64,000 nucleotides of DNA from Ectocarpus siliculosus (Eukaryota; Sar; Phaeophyceae; Ectocarpales; Ectocarpaceae). Of the stretch, positions 21,291-33,503 are shown piece by piece. The notes beneath the pieces were generated by a model that saw nothing but the letters and a program-made list of their open reading frames with translations, made no database searches and was not told where the DNA came from. The position numbers were made by a program, and so were the translations under genes. Every line of letters begins with the position of its first letter. Position 1 is the first letter of the stretch. The stretch spans positions 4,402,774-4,466,773 of the forward strand of contig FN649743.1 of NCBI GenBank assembly GCA_000310025.1, written 5' to 3'.

Positions 21291-22838
21291 TTTTCTCACT
21301 AAATAAATTCCGGTCTAAGTTGGAAGCGCCGTGCTGCAAAGCTCGTTTAGTCTAATGGTTTGATTTCGGCTTCTATACATCAACATCATTTCTGCCGGCT
21401 AGGAGCTTCCGTCCGTGATTCTGTGTACAGGGGTCCTTGGGAAAGTATTTAGTTGTATCGCTGGTGCTCATGTCGTCCAGCACAATTTTCATGGTATGAG
21501 GCTAGACTACTGTACAACTGTGGTCGACGATGTACATACTATTTTGGTCATCTCAACCTGATTGCTCAAAACTCCTTGGCCGCAAAATTTCTTCCAGGCA
21601 TGGCAACGTGGCAGTCGCGCATGAAATCCTTGCCTAAAGCTTCAGTAGTCTACCCTGGTAGTCTGCACTACTCCGTACCTGTGTACAACCCTTTCTCAAC
21701 CCTTTCTCCGAAGAGCTGAAGAGCGGTTCAGGCCCGACGTTTCGCTCAACTCGTCCTTTTCTTTTTGCTCACAGAGAGCGCAACCCATCCTCCTCCACAT
21801 AAGAGTCCGGCGTCGTAGATTAGCGATGATGAGGGGTGTTACACGTAGTGATGATGTGGTGTCCCATACCCAGGAAGCGCAGAAGATATTGTCTTAGCAG
21901 ACTATTTTCGCAGCCCGTGGCTATCAGATCCGCTCATCACACAGAGCAGAGCAGAGAGAAGATGATGAGCACGCGACGAAAGTTCCTCGAATTTTCCCGC
22001 GAGGGAGTAAACTCTGTGTGTGACTGTCACGTGCTGACCAATGAAATCGTCTGAAACTGGCAAGCTCGTGCTCTCTCTTCTTCGCCTCGCGGCCCGCTTG
22101 CTCGCGGGGATGCATAGTATTGTTGCTTGGTGTCCATGTACGGCATCCGTGGGATGGAGGACTGGTTGACAAGAGGATAGCGGCGTACGCAACCTTTGCT
22201 CGCAGTCACGCGCACTGATTCGATACAGCAGACAGAGACGGGGGATCCAGCACAAACAGACGACAAGTTGCCCTCGCCGCCAACCTTCCAAGGTGTGTGT
22301 GTGGGGGATGCGGTTAGCGGCTCGCCTGAAAGGTGAGTGTTCCCTATCTTGCAACACCATCGACAGCCTTTCTTTGCGATGACAAGACATCGCACTTGGC
22401 TCACATGCTTGCACCAGGGAAGCTGAGAAGGAATTCGCGCTCATGCCCGTGCGCAATTCAAGAGCGGGGGTATATGTCACTCGCCTAAAACCAGCAACTA
22501 GCAGCGCGAGTTTTGGCAACGTCCGGATGAACGCAACAAACACAAGCCACTCCCCGGCCAGGCAAACGACGTGTAGTAGGTCGAGCACACCAACACGGCA
22601 GGGCTGTTCTGTCGATGGAGGAGTATCCGCATGTGGCTCATGACCAAAGTCGGCGCGCCGAGCATGAGAATAATCTTGTAGGTCCACGGAAGAGAGAGGC
22701 CAAAAGAGTCAGCTCCTTCCTAGATTTCTGTCAAGTTCGGGATGATTTGGGGACGAAAAATTGTTTCATCACGCAGTATCGCCCCGGAAGTCGATTTCTT
22801 CAGTTGGTATCCTCGAACACCTAACATCAGTCAGTATA
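21291..22838. other. Spacer with an unassigned minus-strand open frame
   Basis: A frame of 261 codons is open on the minus strand (22687-21902). It has a GTG rather than ATG at its head, no recognisable motif and mixed composition. A real but unrecognised exon cannot be excluded; nothing else is visible. Confidence 0.3.
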
Positions 22839-23089
22839 CAGAACGCGCCACCACTTAAGAACCGCTTACTTAGCTTGAGGCTCGACGCTTAGACTATTGG
22901 TTACCTCCAACCGAGCACATGTTCTTATTTTCCAAGTTCTTATTTGGAGCAGGTATCCACCTATGGTAAACGAGGTTCTTGTTCTTATTTCTATACCGAT
23001 TGCCGTATGCAGAGGACACAGACAGGTCTTTCTGCGTGGATTTCATCACGAGACACTACTGCTGTAAGAGTACAATGTAGCCGTAAAAT

Positions 23090-23690
23090 CGCCCCCTAGG
23101 TGGCAGTGCCGCATGTACGGTATGGGAGAGGAGAGGTTGCCGAGAAAGGCTTAGGAGGCGAAGTGGACAAACAAGAAGAATTGGTATACCAACCTACGGA
23201 GTGCGTTAATGTTGTAGATGACGCATGGAAGGGGGTCCAACTTGACAAAGGTGATACACTGGAGAGGGGAGGTCTAGAGAGGTTCAAGGAGAAGATATCT
23301 GTTGTTGCTTTGGCGAGAGAGAAGGACAGGATCAAACCAAAGAAACCAAGGACACGGAGGGTCTCGATGTGTACGGAATATCAAAGAAGGGATATATTTA
23401 AAGAATACCTACATGGAGGGCCAGTGGATGCAGAGACAAAGCTGAAGGTCAAACCTAGGACTGGGGATGTTGGCCTTTGAGAACGTAGACGAAGATTGAG
23501 GAAGGTAGACGATGAAGACGACAAACCCAGGTGTGATTGCGGCTCCGAGGGCGAAGACCATCTTCATGTACTTGCGGAATGTCCGTGGTACAAGAAGGAG
23601 AGGGAAATTAACATGACTGAGCTAGCTGGGAAAAAAATTAGAAGAAAAAGTACAGAAAGAAAGACAATTGACGAATGTAAATAGCCAGGA
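23090..23690 (+). pseudogene. Non-LTR retrotransposon ORF2 C-terminal fragment, copy 1
   Basis: A frame ending at 23480 and a second, shifted frame ending at 23684 together resemble the tail of a LINE-type reverse transcriptase. The second part has CDCGSEGEDHLHVLAECPWY, the CxCG...H..xxC zinc-knuckle-like motif found downstream of many reverse transcriptase domains. The catalytic part is absent and the frame is broken, so it is a dead fragment. It is followed on the same strand by an antisense tRNA-like segment (23805-23900). Confidence 0.6.
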
Positions 23691-23804
23691 GTAGACGGTA
23701 GCTGTACTGGGGCATAGGAAATGGGTTGAAAATAAGGCGGAAAGTGATACCGATGGGAAAACATGTTTGAGCGACCTTTTTGGCAACGTAGGAAGGAACG
23801 ATTG

Positions 23805-23900
23805 GCCATCGGTGATCGAACCTGTGGGAACAATGCTCCGTCCTGTCGAGGACGCGTGGTCAACGGTCTAACCGCTAAGTAAGGCTGCCAAAACATGAGA
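23805..23900 (-). mobile_element. tRNA-like SINE head behind LINE fragment 1
   Basis: Read on the minus strand: box A-like AGCGGTTAGACCGTTGACC, a middle hairpin (cgtcctcgacaggacg) and box B-like GGTTCGATCACC with tRNA-like spacing. Confidence 0.6.
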
Positions 23901-23954
23901 GAGAGTACACCCCCCTTCGGATCCAACTCCTACGATCGGGAAGAGGCGTAAGTA

Positions 23955-24760
23955 GGTTAAAATGGCAGGTAGGCCGTATGTTGTACGATGTGGGAAAGGA
24001 GAGATTGCCGAGAGAAGCCTAGGAGGCGAAGTGGACAAACAAGAAAAATGGAGGTACCAACCCGGAGGGAGTGGATTAAGGTTGTAGACGGCGTAGGAAG
24101 AGTTCAAAATCGATTAGGTTGGTACATTGGAAACGAACGGTAGATCTAGAGGGGTTCGAGAACAAGAAATCAGCTTCTTTCGCCCAGAGAGAACACCATA
24201 TAACAAAAGGATCCAAGGATAAGGAGGGTCTCCATGTGTACGGATGTTGAAAGAAGGTATATACCTACTACATGGACCAATGGATGCAGGGAGAAAGCCC
24301 AAGGTCAAATTTTGGAGTGGGGAAAACGGCCTTCGAGAACATTGACGAAGATTCAGGAAGGTAGACGATGAAGACGAGTTCAATGTGAATGCGACTCCGA
24401 GAGCGAAGACCGGGTTCATGTCGTTGCGAAACGTCCGTGTTGGGCGACAAGGACAGAGAAAGGTACATGACTGAGTTGGACATGTAGAAGAAAAGGTACA
24501 GGGAGGTGTTTGAGGCATGGAATAGCCAGGGAAAACGATGGTAGCTGTACTGGGGCATAGGAAGTGGGTTGAAAAGGCGGGAAGTGATATCGATATCGGG
24601 TAGATCGGCTAGGGAGAACATGGTTTGGCCACGTTTGACAAAGTATTTGGAAGTGGGAAGGAAGGATTGGCATCAGGGATCCTGTTGAAACATGGATGCG
24701 TCCTTTGGAAGACGTTGGTCAATTGTCCTACCGTTAAGGCATGGGAAACATGAGAGAGAG
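23955..24760 (+). pseudogene. Second tandem LINE + tRNA-like unit
   Basis: A decayed repeat of the 23090-23900 unit. It shares gccgagagaagcctaggagg, gcgactccgagagcgaagac and, at the end, the antisense tRNA-like segment (24650-24745) followed by catgagagagagtac. Frameshifts and deletions are more numerous than in copy 1. The roughly 850-bp spacing and same orientation indicate a tandem duplication inside the transposon. Confidence 0.6.
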
Positions 24761-25349
24761 TACGTTTTCCCCCTCCGGGGGTACAAGATTTCTTCAGGGG
24801 GTCCTTTCTCCCCCCCCCCCCCCGCCTCGAATCAGAAACTGACTGCTGTTTGGGTCACCCCCAGCCTCCTGAGTTCTTATCTTGCAGCCGCCGCGTTTGG
24901 GGGCTCCGTTCTTATCTCTATGCGCATTGGTACACCGGGCGGGTTCTTGTTCATAATACAACGTCGGAACTGAGCATATGTTCTTATGGCCAAGTTCTTA
25001 GATTTTGGATTGTTTGAGGCTCAAGTTCTTAACTGCTAAGTTCTTAAGTGGTGGCGCGTTCTGTAATAGTAGTGGCCAGAGTCAGGGGTTCGAATTCCGG
25101 CGTAAAAGGCGAGCTCTTCTTGAGCTCTTCTTGCAAATTGAGTTTTCTCTCGCCTGCGTTAGCGGCCTGGGTGGAAAGCGCTACCGTATACATAGTTCGT
25201 TGTGTACACAGAGAGAAGAGAGTGCTGCATTCTTCTCGCATTAAAAATCGAAGGCAAGGCACCGCAGAAGGCAGCAGTGCTGACGACTTGGTCGAAAACG
25301 GTGGTCTCCATGTCGGGATACCATTTCTTGGAACATTCCTTGGGTAGGT

Positions 25350-25595
25350 GCAGACCTGCACGGCAACCTAGCTTTTCACCGTACGGCAACCTAGCTTTTC
25401 ACCGTACAGCAACCTAGCCCTGACGGTGACAGCAACTTAGCCCTTACCCCCTCCTGCGCCGCGGCTTAGCCTAAACGGGACAGTTGCAACCTAGCTTTTT
25501 CACGGTGCAGCAACCTAGCTTTTTCACCGTGCAGCAACCTAGCGTTGCCGCGGCTTGCCGCGGCCTAGGCTTGCTTGGTACAGTGACCTAGCACT
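25350..25595 (+). repeat. Minisatellite with GCAACCTAGC core
   Basis: About nine units of 22-35 bp, each with (c/a)gcaacctagc, several followed by tttttcaccgt(a/g)c. Two GC-rich interruptions (near 25455 and 25545) contain gccgcggcttagcc-like variants. Confidence 0.8.
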
Positions 25596-25599
25596 TTCC

Positions 25600-26802
25600 A
25601 ATGCCATAGGTTTGGGTCGGGTCGGTTGGGTTGGGGTGAGGGTTATATCCTAGCTTTGAGACGTGGTAAAAATAGCACAGCAGTTTATCCATCGGGGTAC
25701 TGTGGCCCTGGTGGTGTAGCCACGAAGTGTCCCATGGAAAATTCCCGTCAACCGTTGCTTTTGACCAAGTCGTAAGCACCCCTCGCAGGAGGGGTGGATA
25801 GGGGACCTCAGGGAGAGGGACCCTTCTGTGTGACCACGGATAGGAGTAAACGGCACAGGTGCTGTGAGCGCTGATTTGAAGTGAAGACATTTAAATATAA
25901 ATAAATAAATATGTAATGCCTCCCAGAGGGTAACTGCTGTGTGCAGGCAGACGAATATGCGGCCTGTTGATACTGCTGTGTAGTAGTGGTAAGGAAATTG
26001 TGATGCCTGCGTCGTTCACGGGGAACCCATGTGAGGCGGACAAGGTATTTCGACAGAGTTGTCTCAGATTCTATACATATCCTTTTTGGCTACATGCACA
26101 GTTCTCGCGATAGAAATCCGAAGGCAAGCACCGCAGGAGGGATGGGTAGGGGCTTCAGGAGGAAGAAACCCTTCTGTGTGACCGCGGACTGGATCTCCTA
26201 CCTGACAGAAATGCTGTCATGTGGTGATGAAAACAGTAATAATAAGGGTACTGAATAATGTATCGTCAAGGAAGGGAATTGAACACTCGACCACGTATGC
26301 ATTTCCTCCTGAGCAGCAACAATGGGTTTGTCCCTTACCCATGTATGTCCAAGCGATATAGGGTGAGAAACATCGTTTGTTTGCGTACATGACAAAGACG
26401 GTGATGTCGAAGCACATACCAATACTCAGTAGGCAAGGAGACTTGGAGGTCGCCATAAGTAAGAACACCGCGCTTCGGACGCCAGTGTTGTTTTCTCATC
26501 GTGAAAATGATCAGCCGGAATCCTAGAGTCAAAATATTTTGCAAAAGCAACCAGACAAACTGGTCTTGTGTTTTATCCCTGCGAAGAGTCACAGGACTCA
26601 GCAACAACAGCGCAATGCTTTTCTCTCGTACAAACGGAGACCGCCCAACCAAACACGATAGTCTACACAGCGTTCAATGCGCAAGGCACCGACGACCGTG
26701 ATGTACACTCCGACATCCCGCCGAAACGATTGCAAGTTTCGCGAGTGCATACCCTCAGCTTTCAGCATTTTTTGCCTTTTTTTCTTGCTTGCATCAGATG
26801 AT
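25600..26802. other. Spacer with short diverged direct duplications
   Basis: The segment cccttctgtgtgaccacgga and its context near 25790-25850 recurs near 26137-26200. A segment with gaaggcaagcaccgcag near 26110 echoes 25235-25265. No exon was recognised. The region next to 26803 should hold the promoter of the following gene. Confidence 0.5.
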
Positions 26803-29800
26803 ATGATGACGATAATGGGAGATCGCAAGGCGATTACGCCGCCCCCCTGCGTCATGCCGAGAACGGCGAACACGGCAAGTGCTTCGAGGAAAGGCGGTGG
26901 TGTCGTCGTCCGGGTGTCAGCAACCGTCAAGGCCGGGAGCCTCTTTCTTTTGTTGCTGCTTGCTGGGTGGACATTTCCTGGTGAGAGAAAAACACTTCAA
27001 AGGCTGTTGCTGTGATCGGAAGACATGTTTCAGGGATAAATTTCTTGTGTACAAACGCCAGCACCTCACATGTCCTGTTGCGGCATTTTCTTTAACCCTA
27101 GAGTCTAGTGTCCTGTTGCGGCATTTTCTTTAACCCTAGAGTCTAGACACCTAGAGAGAAAACCGATAGATGATCTGTCGATCACAGATAATGTTGTTGT
27201 GTGTCGGGAGGGGTTCGGTCGCCCCGAGATTTCGCGCCCGGCAGAACCACCACAATGGAATGTTTTAATGACGACGACGACGACGACAGACAGACAGGCA
27301 ACAGCGTTAACCCTGAGAAACGGGTAGCCAATCCGCAGAACGTGCTCTTGTTTGATCGGAAACGGGGCGAGAAACGAAGAAGAAGCAGGGAAGTTTGTGC
27401 GCATGAGCCGTATGTGCGCTTTGAACGATGCTGCTGGACGAAGCGAGCTACTATAGTGTCTGTTAACGGGGTTGACCGCGGGCATCCTGTCGCGCCGTCC
27501 TACCGCCCTCGTGACCTAACAGGACCTCTCTGACTTTTTCTTCTCCCCCCTCCGATATTGCGATGCGGCGCATGGCTTGATAGGTTAGACCACATGCCCG
27601 GCGAACCGTGTTCCATTTTTGATAATGTCATGCCCAAGGTCGGAGTCGGTACAACATCCACCCAGCTCATCCCCACGTTGGGACCGCCTTCGGGAGGACA
27701 TTTCATTTATCTCCGAAATAGAGAGGGAATTTCGTATCCCTCACCCTAACCCCAACCCCCAACCCCCAACCCCCTACTAAAAGCAATCTAGTTTTCCTCG
27801 CGAAGAGGCTACTTCAATGTTGACCCCCCCAAAAATGGCATTTGTTCACGCAGCCACAGCTGCGATCCAACCGTACACGTTGGAGGTCAGAACGCGCAAC
27901 GCGACCAACGCCGGATCGCTCGACGAGGTCCACCTGTCCTTCTGCGATGGGGGTGGAGACGACTGCGTCATGGGGCCGGAGAACGTGTACAACTCCATGG
28001 CGGAGCTGGCAGAGATCGGGACACGGGCCACCTTTGAGATACCGCTCGCATACGAACCTACGGCCATGTCAATCAGCATAGTCGGGATTGACGCGTGGTG
28101 AGGGGTGCTTCCTCTGAGCCCAAGATTGTTGTGCCGGTTCGCCTTCGTTGGTTGCGGTTTGTGTGGCGGTGTGTGGGATGGATGTATTGTTTGTTTTTTT
28201 GTTGATTTCGATGAAGGCATCCAGCCGCTTCGCCCGCTGTCGCTCGGGCGTGCTCAGACCTTCATACCGTATCGTATTCCACAATAGATGCCACACCCGC
28301 AAAAGATACCGTCCCACTGACCACACACGCTGACAAACGTTTCACGGCTCAACATGACTTCAAAGCGTTATAGTACTCTCAGATGGTGGGGTCACCGACG
28401 ACACCCCCTTCCCCACAGAAAAACATCCCGACGACAATATGTTCCTGAAACAAACGTCGTGTACGGTACACGGTGGGTCGAAGTAGTACTGTGGGGTAAC
28501 ATCAGCATGACATCGAGCAAACCTGCAGCTTTGATGAGCGGTAATTCGTCAGGGTTGGGGATAATAGTTGGGTGGGGTCGATGTGACTTGTGACACCTCA
28601 CGTCATCTCTGCTTCACTTACACATGGCCTTCGAACTCGGTCGTCTTCGCGTAACAGCTAGATCCAGCTTCGCCGGCGTGGCCCGTCTTTTCCCCTCCTG
28701 ACAGGTGCTTCGACGAGGCCATTTGGAACGGCGGGACAAACCTTCTCGGTAGCGGGGCCAGGGTCTACCTCGATGGAGACTTGGGAGAGAAAGGCTGCAA
28801 TTACGGTGTACACTTTGACACTGGCTGGTGAGTGAATGCTTCCCACGGTGGCAGTAATAACCCGCGTTTAGTCTTTAGTCGTAGGGACAGGGTTACATCG
28901 AGGAACAGACGGGCATTCCCTGTAGCGAGGCTTCTGTGGTGTAGCGTTCTGTTTTTGCTTCGCCAACAAGCTTAGCTCCGCACCGCACTTGTGCAGCGCG
29001 CTGCTGTTGTTGGCATCCCTCAGCATCCTCTCAAGGCCTACCTCTGTCAGCACACACAGCATCCTCTCATGGCCTACCTCTGTCGGTACGCACGATTCTC
29101 AGGTTCTACCCCTGCCAAAGCAGGTGGCGGTTCTTCAACCTGCCAGGGTCAGGTGAGTAGTAGCTAAGAACCCCCAGAGAACGAAGGGGTTGGGCATCAG
29201 AAGAATCAGCGAGAGGAATGTCGCGGGGTGATGCAACGAAAGAGAGCGTTTGGTGGAACATGGAAGTTAAACGGAACGGTTTGAACCCGTGGCATGGACG
29301 GGGACATGAAGAACCGGCAGCGGGGGAGGGGTGGAATCACGATCGGAGGAAACCAGGGGGGGACGGATACAGGTAGGGATGAGGCAAAAGGCATCATCCT
29401 ATCGTTTCTGCGTGTGCAGACTCCTATTCAGCGACTGCTTGTCAAGCACGACCTATGGTTTGGTTGTCTTCTTTCTCCCCTGTTTTCACCTCCTCTCCTC
29501 ACGGGTGACTGCGGTGCCTCTAGACGAAAAGCCCATCGCGCTTCACGCAAGCATGTGCGTCGCGTGTTTTTCCGGCACCCACCCCTTGATCCTCTTCGCA
29601 GACCCTCCGCAAGATGCACGCATGTCGGCGACCATGCATGCAACTACAGCAAAAGCTCTCTATTAACCCTCGACCTCCCCCCGCTGCCGCAGACGACTAC
29701 GAGTACGAGATCAAGGTAAAACCGTGCGATAGCGCAACGCCTAGCGGGTCAGCATCGCTGTCGCAGCAGGAGGAGGAGGCGGCGGCGGTGAGGGAGTCAT

Positions 29801-32800
29801 CGGCATCAACCAAAATCCTGGCCTCGCTCTGCTCGGAGTCCGAGTGCGACGAAACCGCTGGAGAAGTCGTAAATGTCACCCTGGCGGCGGAACCGGCACA
29901 AGGCGGCGGCGGCGGCGGAGGAACATCCGGAGCGGGCGGCGGTGGTGACTGGGCTACCACGCGGACTCCAGCGACGTTCAACCCCGTGGCGATGAGGCTC
30001 ACCAACGTGGGAGATTTGCCGTGGTGAGGGAGGCATTGGAAAAATTTCTCGATTTTAAGCTCGATTCGTATCCTCTCCCGGGAAACAGACTTGTAGTGTC
30101 ACCTTTTTTTTTGGTTCTGCGAGGAGAGGCCACGGATTGCGGTTCTTTGCTCCTTACACTACAAGAACCTCGAGGTCCTCTTTCTTTGCAGATGGCATCG
30201 CCACTCGGAGAATTTGGCGGCTAAACATAACCTTGAGGGTCCAATTTAATCTCCAACAAGAGTTCGCAGGATATCCCACCCTAAAATAAATTAATACAAG
30301 AATTGAGAAGTCCGTGTCGGTTTCCCGATAGTGGAACTACAAACAAAACTCGAACCTCTGCCAAAACAAGCCGTTCTTGATTGGTGACGCCATCGGCACA
30401 ACTGGGGCAGGTGTGCCGAGGAAGTAGCGTTCAACGAATACACGCTGGTCAACCGCTATGCCTCCCCTCACGGGATGAAGCTCGACGTCGGCGACGATCG
30501 ACTCTTCTTCAACGTCCAGTCTCTAGGTGAAGAGAGGGTCTCGACGCTTGATTTCGTGCACAAATTGACTACTGTGTCTTGTGCTCACACGTACGGATGG
30601 ACAAGCGGCTGCAGGCCGCTTCACCCGCTGAGGATATGACATGGGCAGTATTATCCACGCCCTCAACCTAACGGGGCAAGCTTGATTCTGTGTTGCTGAA
30701 AGGCGAGATACGCGTTGCCCCCAAGGAGAAAGAAGGTCGACCCTGAGGCAAAACACGAGGTTCTTGCGTCACGGCAACTTCTGTAGAGTGGGCGAGGCGC
30801 CTTCGAAATCCTCGTATCCTCATTATTCGTCTCGGCGTAAAACTGGCGATGGATGGACAGTTCTGCGAATCAAGAAGCGGAAAGAACTTTTCACACATGC
30901 TGGCGTCGTTGGAAACGGTTCGAGCGCTGGCACGAATCGTTGGTGCATATACCTGTATGGGTTCACTGTTACTGCATCCCGCAAAGTAACAGGCGGTTTC
31001 TCGAGTTCGCCAATGAAAATGCCATGAAACCAACATAAATCAGTACTCTGAAGCCACATTACGAAAACTTCCTCAATTCTTGGTTTAAACGTCCTGACGC
31101 AGGGCTTTTGGCAGGGGATTCTAGCGATGATCCTGGCGGGAGCGACGATGGTACGTGCTCACTGCTTTGGAGGCAAAGACGGTTGGTTCGGAATGCTATC
31201 TAGGAAAACGGCTCCCATACTTTCGAGCTATCGGGAAAATCCTGCAGTTCTACTGTGAGCTTTGGGGCGACGCTCTCATAGCAATCTACATAGCATAGGC
31301 TGCTCTCTTTCGATTTCATCGAGAAGATATTTAGCCTTCACTCGAGCGTGGGTGTTTGGAAACACGCTCGGCAGATATGGTGTTCCCCAAGCTACGCGGT
31401 GACCATGTACGGGGTTGCGAACGTTTTTGTTGTGCCCCAACTTCCCTTCCTTTCTGATGAAGTGCGATGTTTTCTATCAGAATTTCGGGCGTGTGTCCTC
31501 GTAAGTTTGCGTTCGGTGTCTCACTTTTGGATTGCCGGAGTATTGCTGCAAGTATAACCCCTACCGGTCAACACACCTTGAACGAATGTTATAGTGTGGA
31601 CTGGGAAGTCCTCGTTCATTGCCATATGAACATGTAGTCCCCACGGAGACGGGTCGAGCGTGAATGGGACGACTGGTCCGCAATTAGGGTCTCAGCCGCT
31701 GCAGCAATCACTCGACTGTAATTCATTCGCAGTCAGCCTCCTTTCTCCACCCCCCCCACCCCCAAGAAAGCTGGCCGATTTCCCATGCTTTTTGTCTCAC
31801 CCTCCGATCTGGCAGATTATATCAAAGGCGAGGCATGGGAACTTGCTCGCGAGGTGAGCAATTAGCTGTCTGGACATGCTTAGTGAGGAGAAGGCACGAA
31901 ACTTGCAAGCGAAACTATTACCATCACCACGTTGAACGCCAACGGGGCTAGCCCAGCCCGTAATACGTAAAGCACATGGCATCGCGGAAGGTTTTTTGTC
32001 GAATATATTTTTGGGACTACTGCGAGTGGTCTAGATGCCTGGGCTTCCCATCGCTGAAGGCACTAACTATGATCCCAACACACGTCCGTTGGACCAGGAC
32101 CTATGGTTGATTTGAAGGTACCGAACACAGAGGTCGGAGCACACAATTAATGATTTTCTTGCACGACGAATAACACAACAAGAAATGACAGTAACAACGA
32201 CGACAAATTGTACTCGAAATCATCAATTCAAATGGTAAATGGTAGTTGTCTCATTCGGAGGGTGCTTTGATATGACCATGAAGCTTGCGGTATCTAGAGA
32301 TACGGTTGAATGTTGTAGTCAGGCTACGGTCACTTCATATACCTCTTGCCGTGGAGGGTTGATAGATGCCGTGTACCGGTTATTGTCTCGTGTTTGCCTT
32401 TCACAGACCTTGTCTTCGCCGCAGGCCACTCAAGATAGAACCGGTGAATTGAACACCGTGCCGTAACACCTTCCCGCCCTCATCACCCGGCTGTCGCGAC
32501 GCGAGGATCTAACCATCTTCTTCTCCACGCAGTATCCTCCCGTTCGTTTCCGCGGGAAACTCGACTGAAATCCATTGGTCGTGTTATCGCCGACTCTTAC
32601 CTGTAAATAGAGAAGAATCCAATGGAGGTATATGTTTACGTCGTCTTCGGTACGAAAACTTTGTCAAGACTGTCGTCCGATGATGGATGGGTTGATCACC
32701 GTCAGGTCATCACGGCGGTCCTCGTCTTCACGGCGACGGTAGCCGTCACGTCGGTCGTACGGAGGTGTACCCACCGTCCGTCCCCGAACGAAGCGATTCA

Positions 32801-33299
32801 AGGCGGAAACGACGATGATGGCGATGAAAATAGTGACGACGATGACTTCTGCGTCGAGGATGGCGCCGCTATTGCGGCGCCTTTGGTTCGCACGGCGTGC
32901 AGCACGGCACAGACTGGTGGCGGCGATGATGAAGAAAGGCGCACCGCCAGGAGGCATCGAGCCGAGAACAGATGGGAAGGTCTCCTCCCCTCGTTGCGTG
33001 ATGAGCCAGGAGCCGTTCGGGGCGATGGCCTCGAGAGCAACAGCAGCGGTCGTCTAGAAGATAGTACGGCGGTGGGCGTGTCAACCGAGACGGATCGGAA
33101 CCAGTGCGGCGGCCATGACGAGTGGGCGCCACTTTGCTACCAACAGCGCCAACCACGAAGAGCACTTCTGCCGGACCGCGCGAGGATAAATCGGAACGAT
33201 AGGACGAGGGTGCTCGCTCCACCGAGGGCAGAGTCGGCAGAAACGATCGTGGATGTGGACGAGTACCGCTTCTATCCAAAGAAACCGACACCTGTCTGA
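26803..33299 (+). CDS. Type I membrane, receptor-like protein with two W-C ectodomain modules (8 exons, 588 aa)
   Basis: Exons: 26803-26980, 27854-28097, 28705-28827, 29103-29152, 29693-30023, 30411-30526, 31115-31150, 32611-33299. They join in phase to 1767 nt. Exon 1 gives a hydrophobic signal segment, AGSLFLLLLLAGWTFP, after a polar start of about 43 residues (internal Met codons could be the true start). The ectodomain begins IQPYTLEVRTRNATNAGSLD and has several cysteines. Two related modules read (T/S)..(I/L)..VG(I/D)..WC with a Trp split by a phase-2 intron (DAW|CFDEAIW and LPW|CAEEVAF). Exon 5 adds a serine/glutamate and poly-Gly linker. One membrane span (VITAVLVFTATVAVTSVV) precedes an acidic, arginine-rich tail ending PKKPTPV. 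A PLAT/LH2-like beta-sandwich is possible but unproven. The acceptor of the last exon (32610) is the weakest point. Confidence 0.65.
27071..27146 (+). repeat. Perfect 38-bp tandem duplication
   Basis: 27071-27108 and 27109-27146 are identical. It lies in intron 1 of the receptor-like gene. Complete identity points to a very recent duplication or an assembly artefact. Confidence 0.95.
27739..27776 (+). repeat. Telomere-like CCCTAACCCC run
   Basis: A short run of ccctaaccccaacccccaac type, about 37 bp, degenerate relative to (CCCTAA)n. It lies in intron 1 of the receptor-like gene, about 75 bp before the acceptor at 27853. It is too short to call an interstitial telomere with confidence. Confidence 0.4.
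29021..29090 (+). repeat. Short tandem duplication in intron of the receptor-like gene
   Basis: Two units of about 36 bp, each with gcatcctctca(a/t)ggcctacctctgtc, end close to the acceptor at 29102. Confidence 0.8.
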
Positions 33300-33503
33300 C
33301 TAGCAGATATTCTAGGGTATTGTAGCACTGGGTTTCTCTTCTTCGAAGCGCTGCCTTCCGGGGAGATGAAATTTTGAGTCAGATCCCCCCACCAAACGGA
33401 AAAATACGACTTTTCGGGCATTTACTGTAGACTATATCCAAGCTCTCTGGGACATACCCCCCTCTCGCCAAGTGCGCCTGATTCTACTGGATACTGACGG
33501 ACG

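Larger units (their letters stand above)
22839..25063. mobile_element. TIR DNA transposon (non-autonomous, 2.2 kb), family 1
   Basis: The outer 24 bp (22839-22862 and 25040-25063) are perfect inverted repeats starting CAGAACGCGCCACC, flanked by TA on both sides. Subterminal regions on both sides are dotted with GTTCTTA/TAAGAAC motifs (22850-22995 and 24870-25055), typical of transposase-binding clusters. The interior codes for no transposase; it holds two tandem LINE/tRNA-like units. The TIRs match those of the MITE at 33841-34042. TA target duplications fit Tc1/mariner-like or related transposases, but the family is not established. Confidence 0.75.

Noticed and set aside
21902-22687. 261-codon minus-strand frame as a gene
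   Set aside because: No ATG at its head, no domain and mixed composition; kept only as an unassigned frame in the spacer entry.
22839-25063. CRISPR-like array from repeated TAAGAAC/GTTCTTA motifs
   Set aside because: Motifs are short, irregularly spaced and symmetrical about transposon ends; the genome is eukaryotic.
26598-26930. Minus-strand hydrophobic frame with FLEALAVFAVLGMTQGGG
   Set aside because: The plus strand gives a signal-sequence exon (26803-26980) with a good donor that joins in phase to the next plus-strand exon; the minus frame has no usable donor.
32516-32602. Alternative acceptor at 32530 for the last receptor exon
   Set aside because: The splice site looks strong, but in the required phase it meets a stop (TAA near 32605) before the membrane span.
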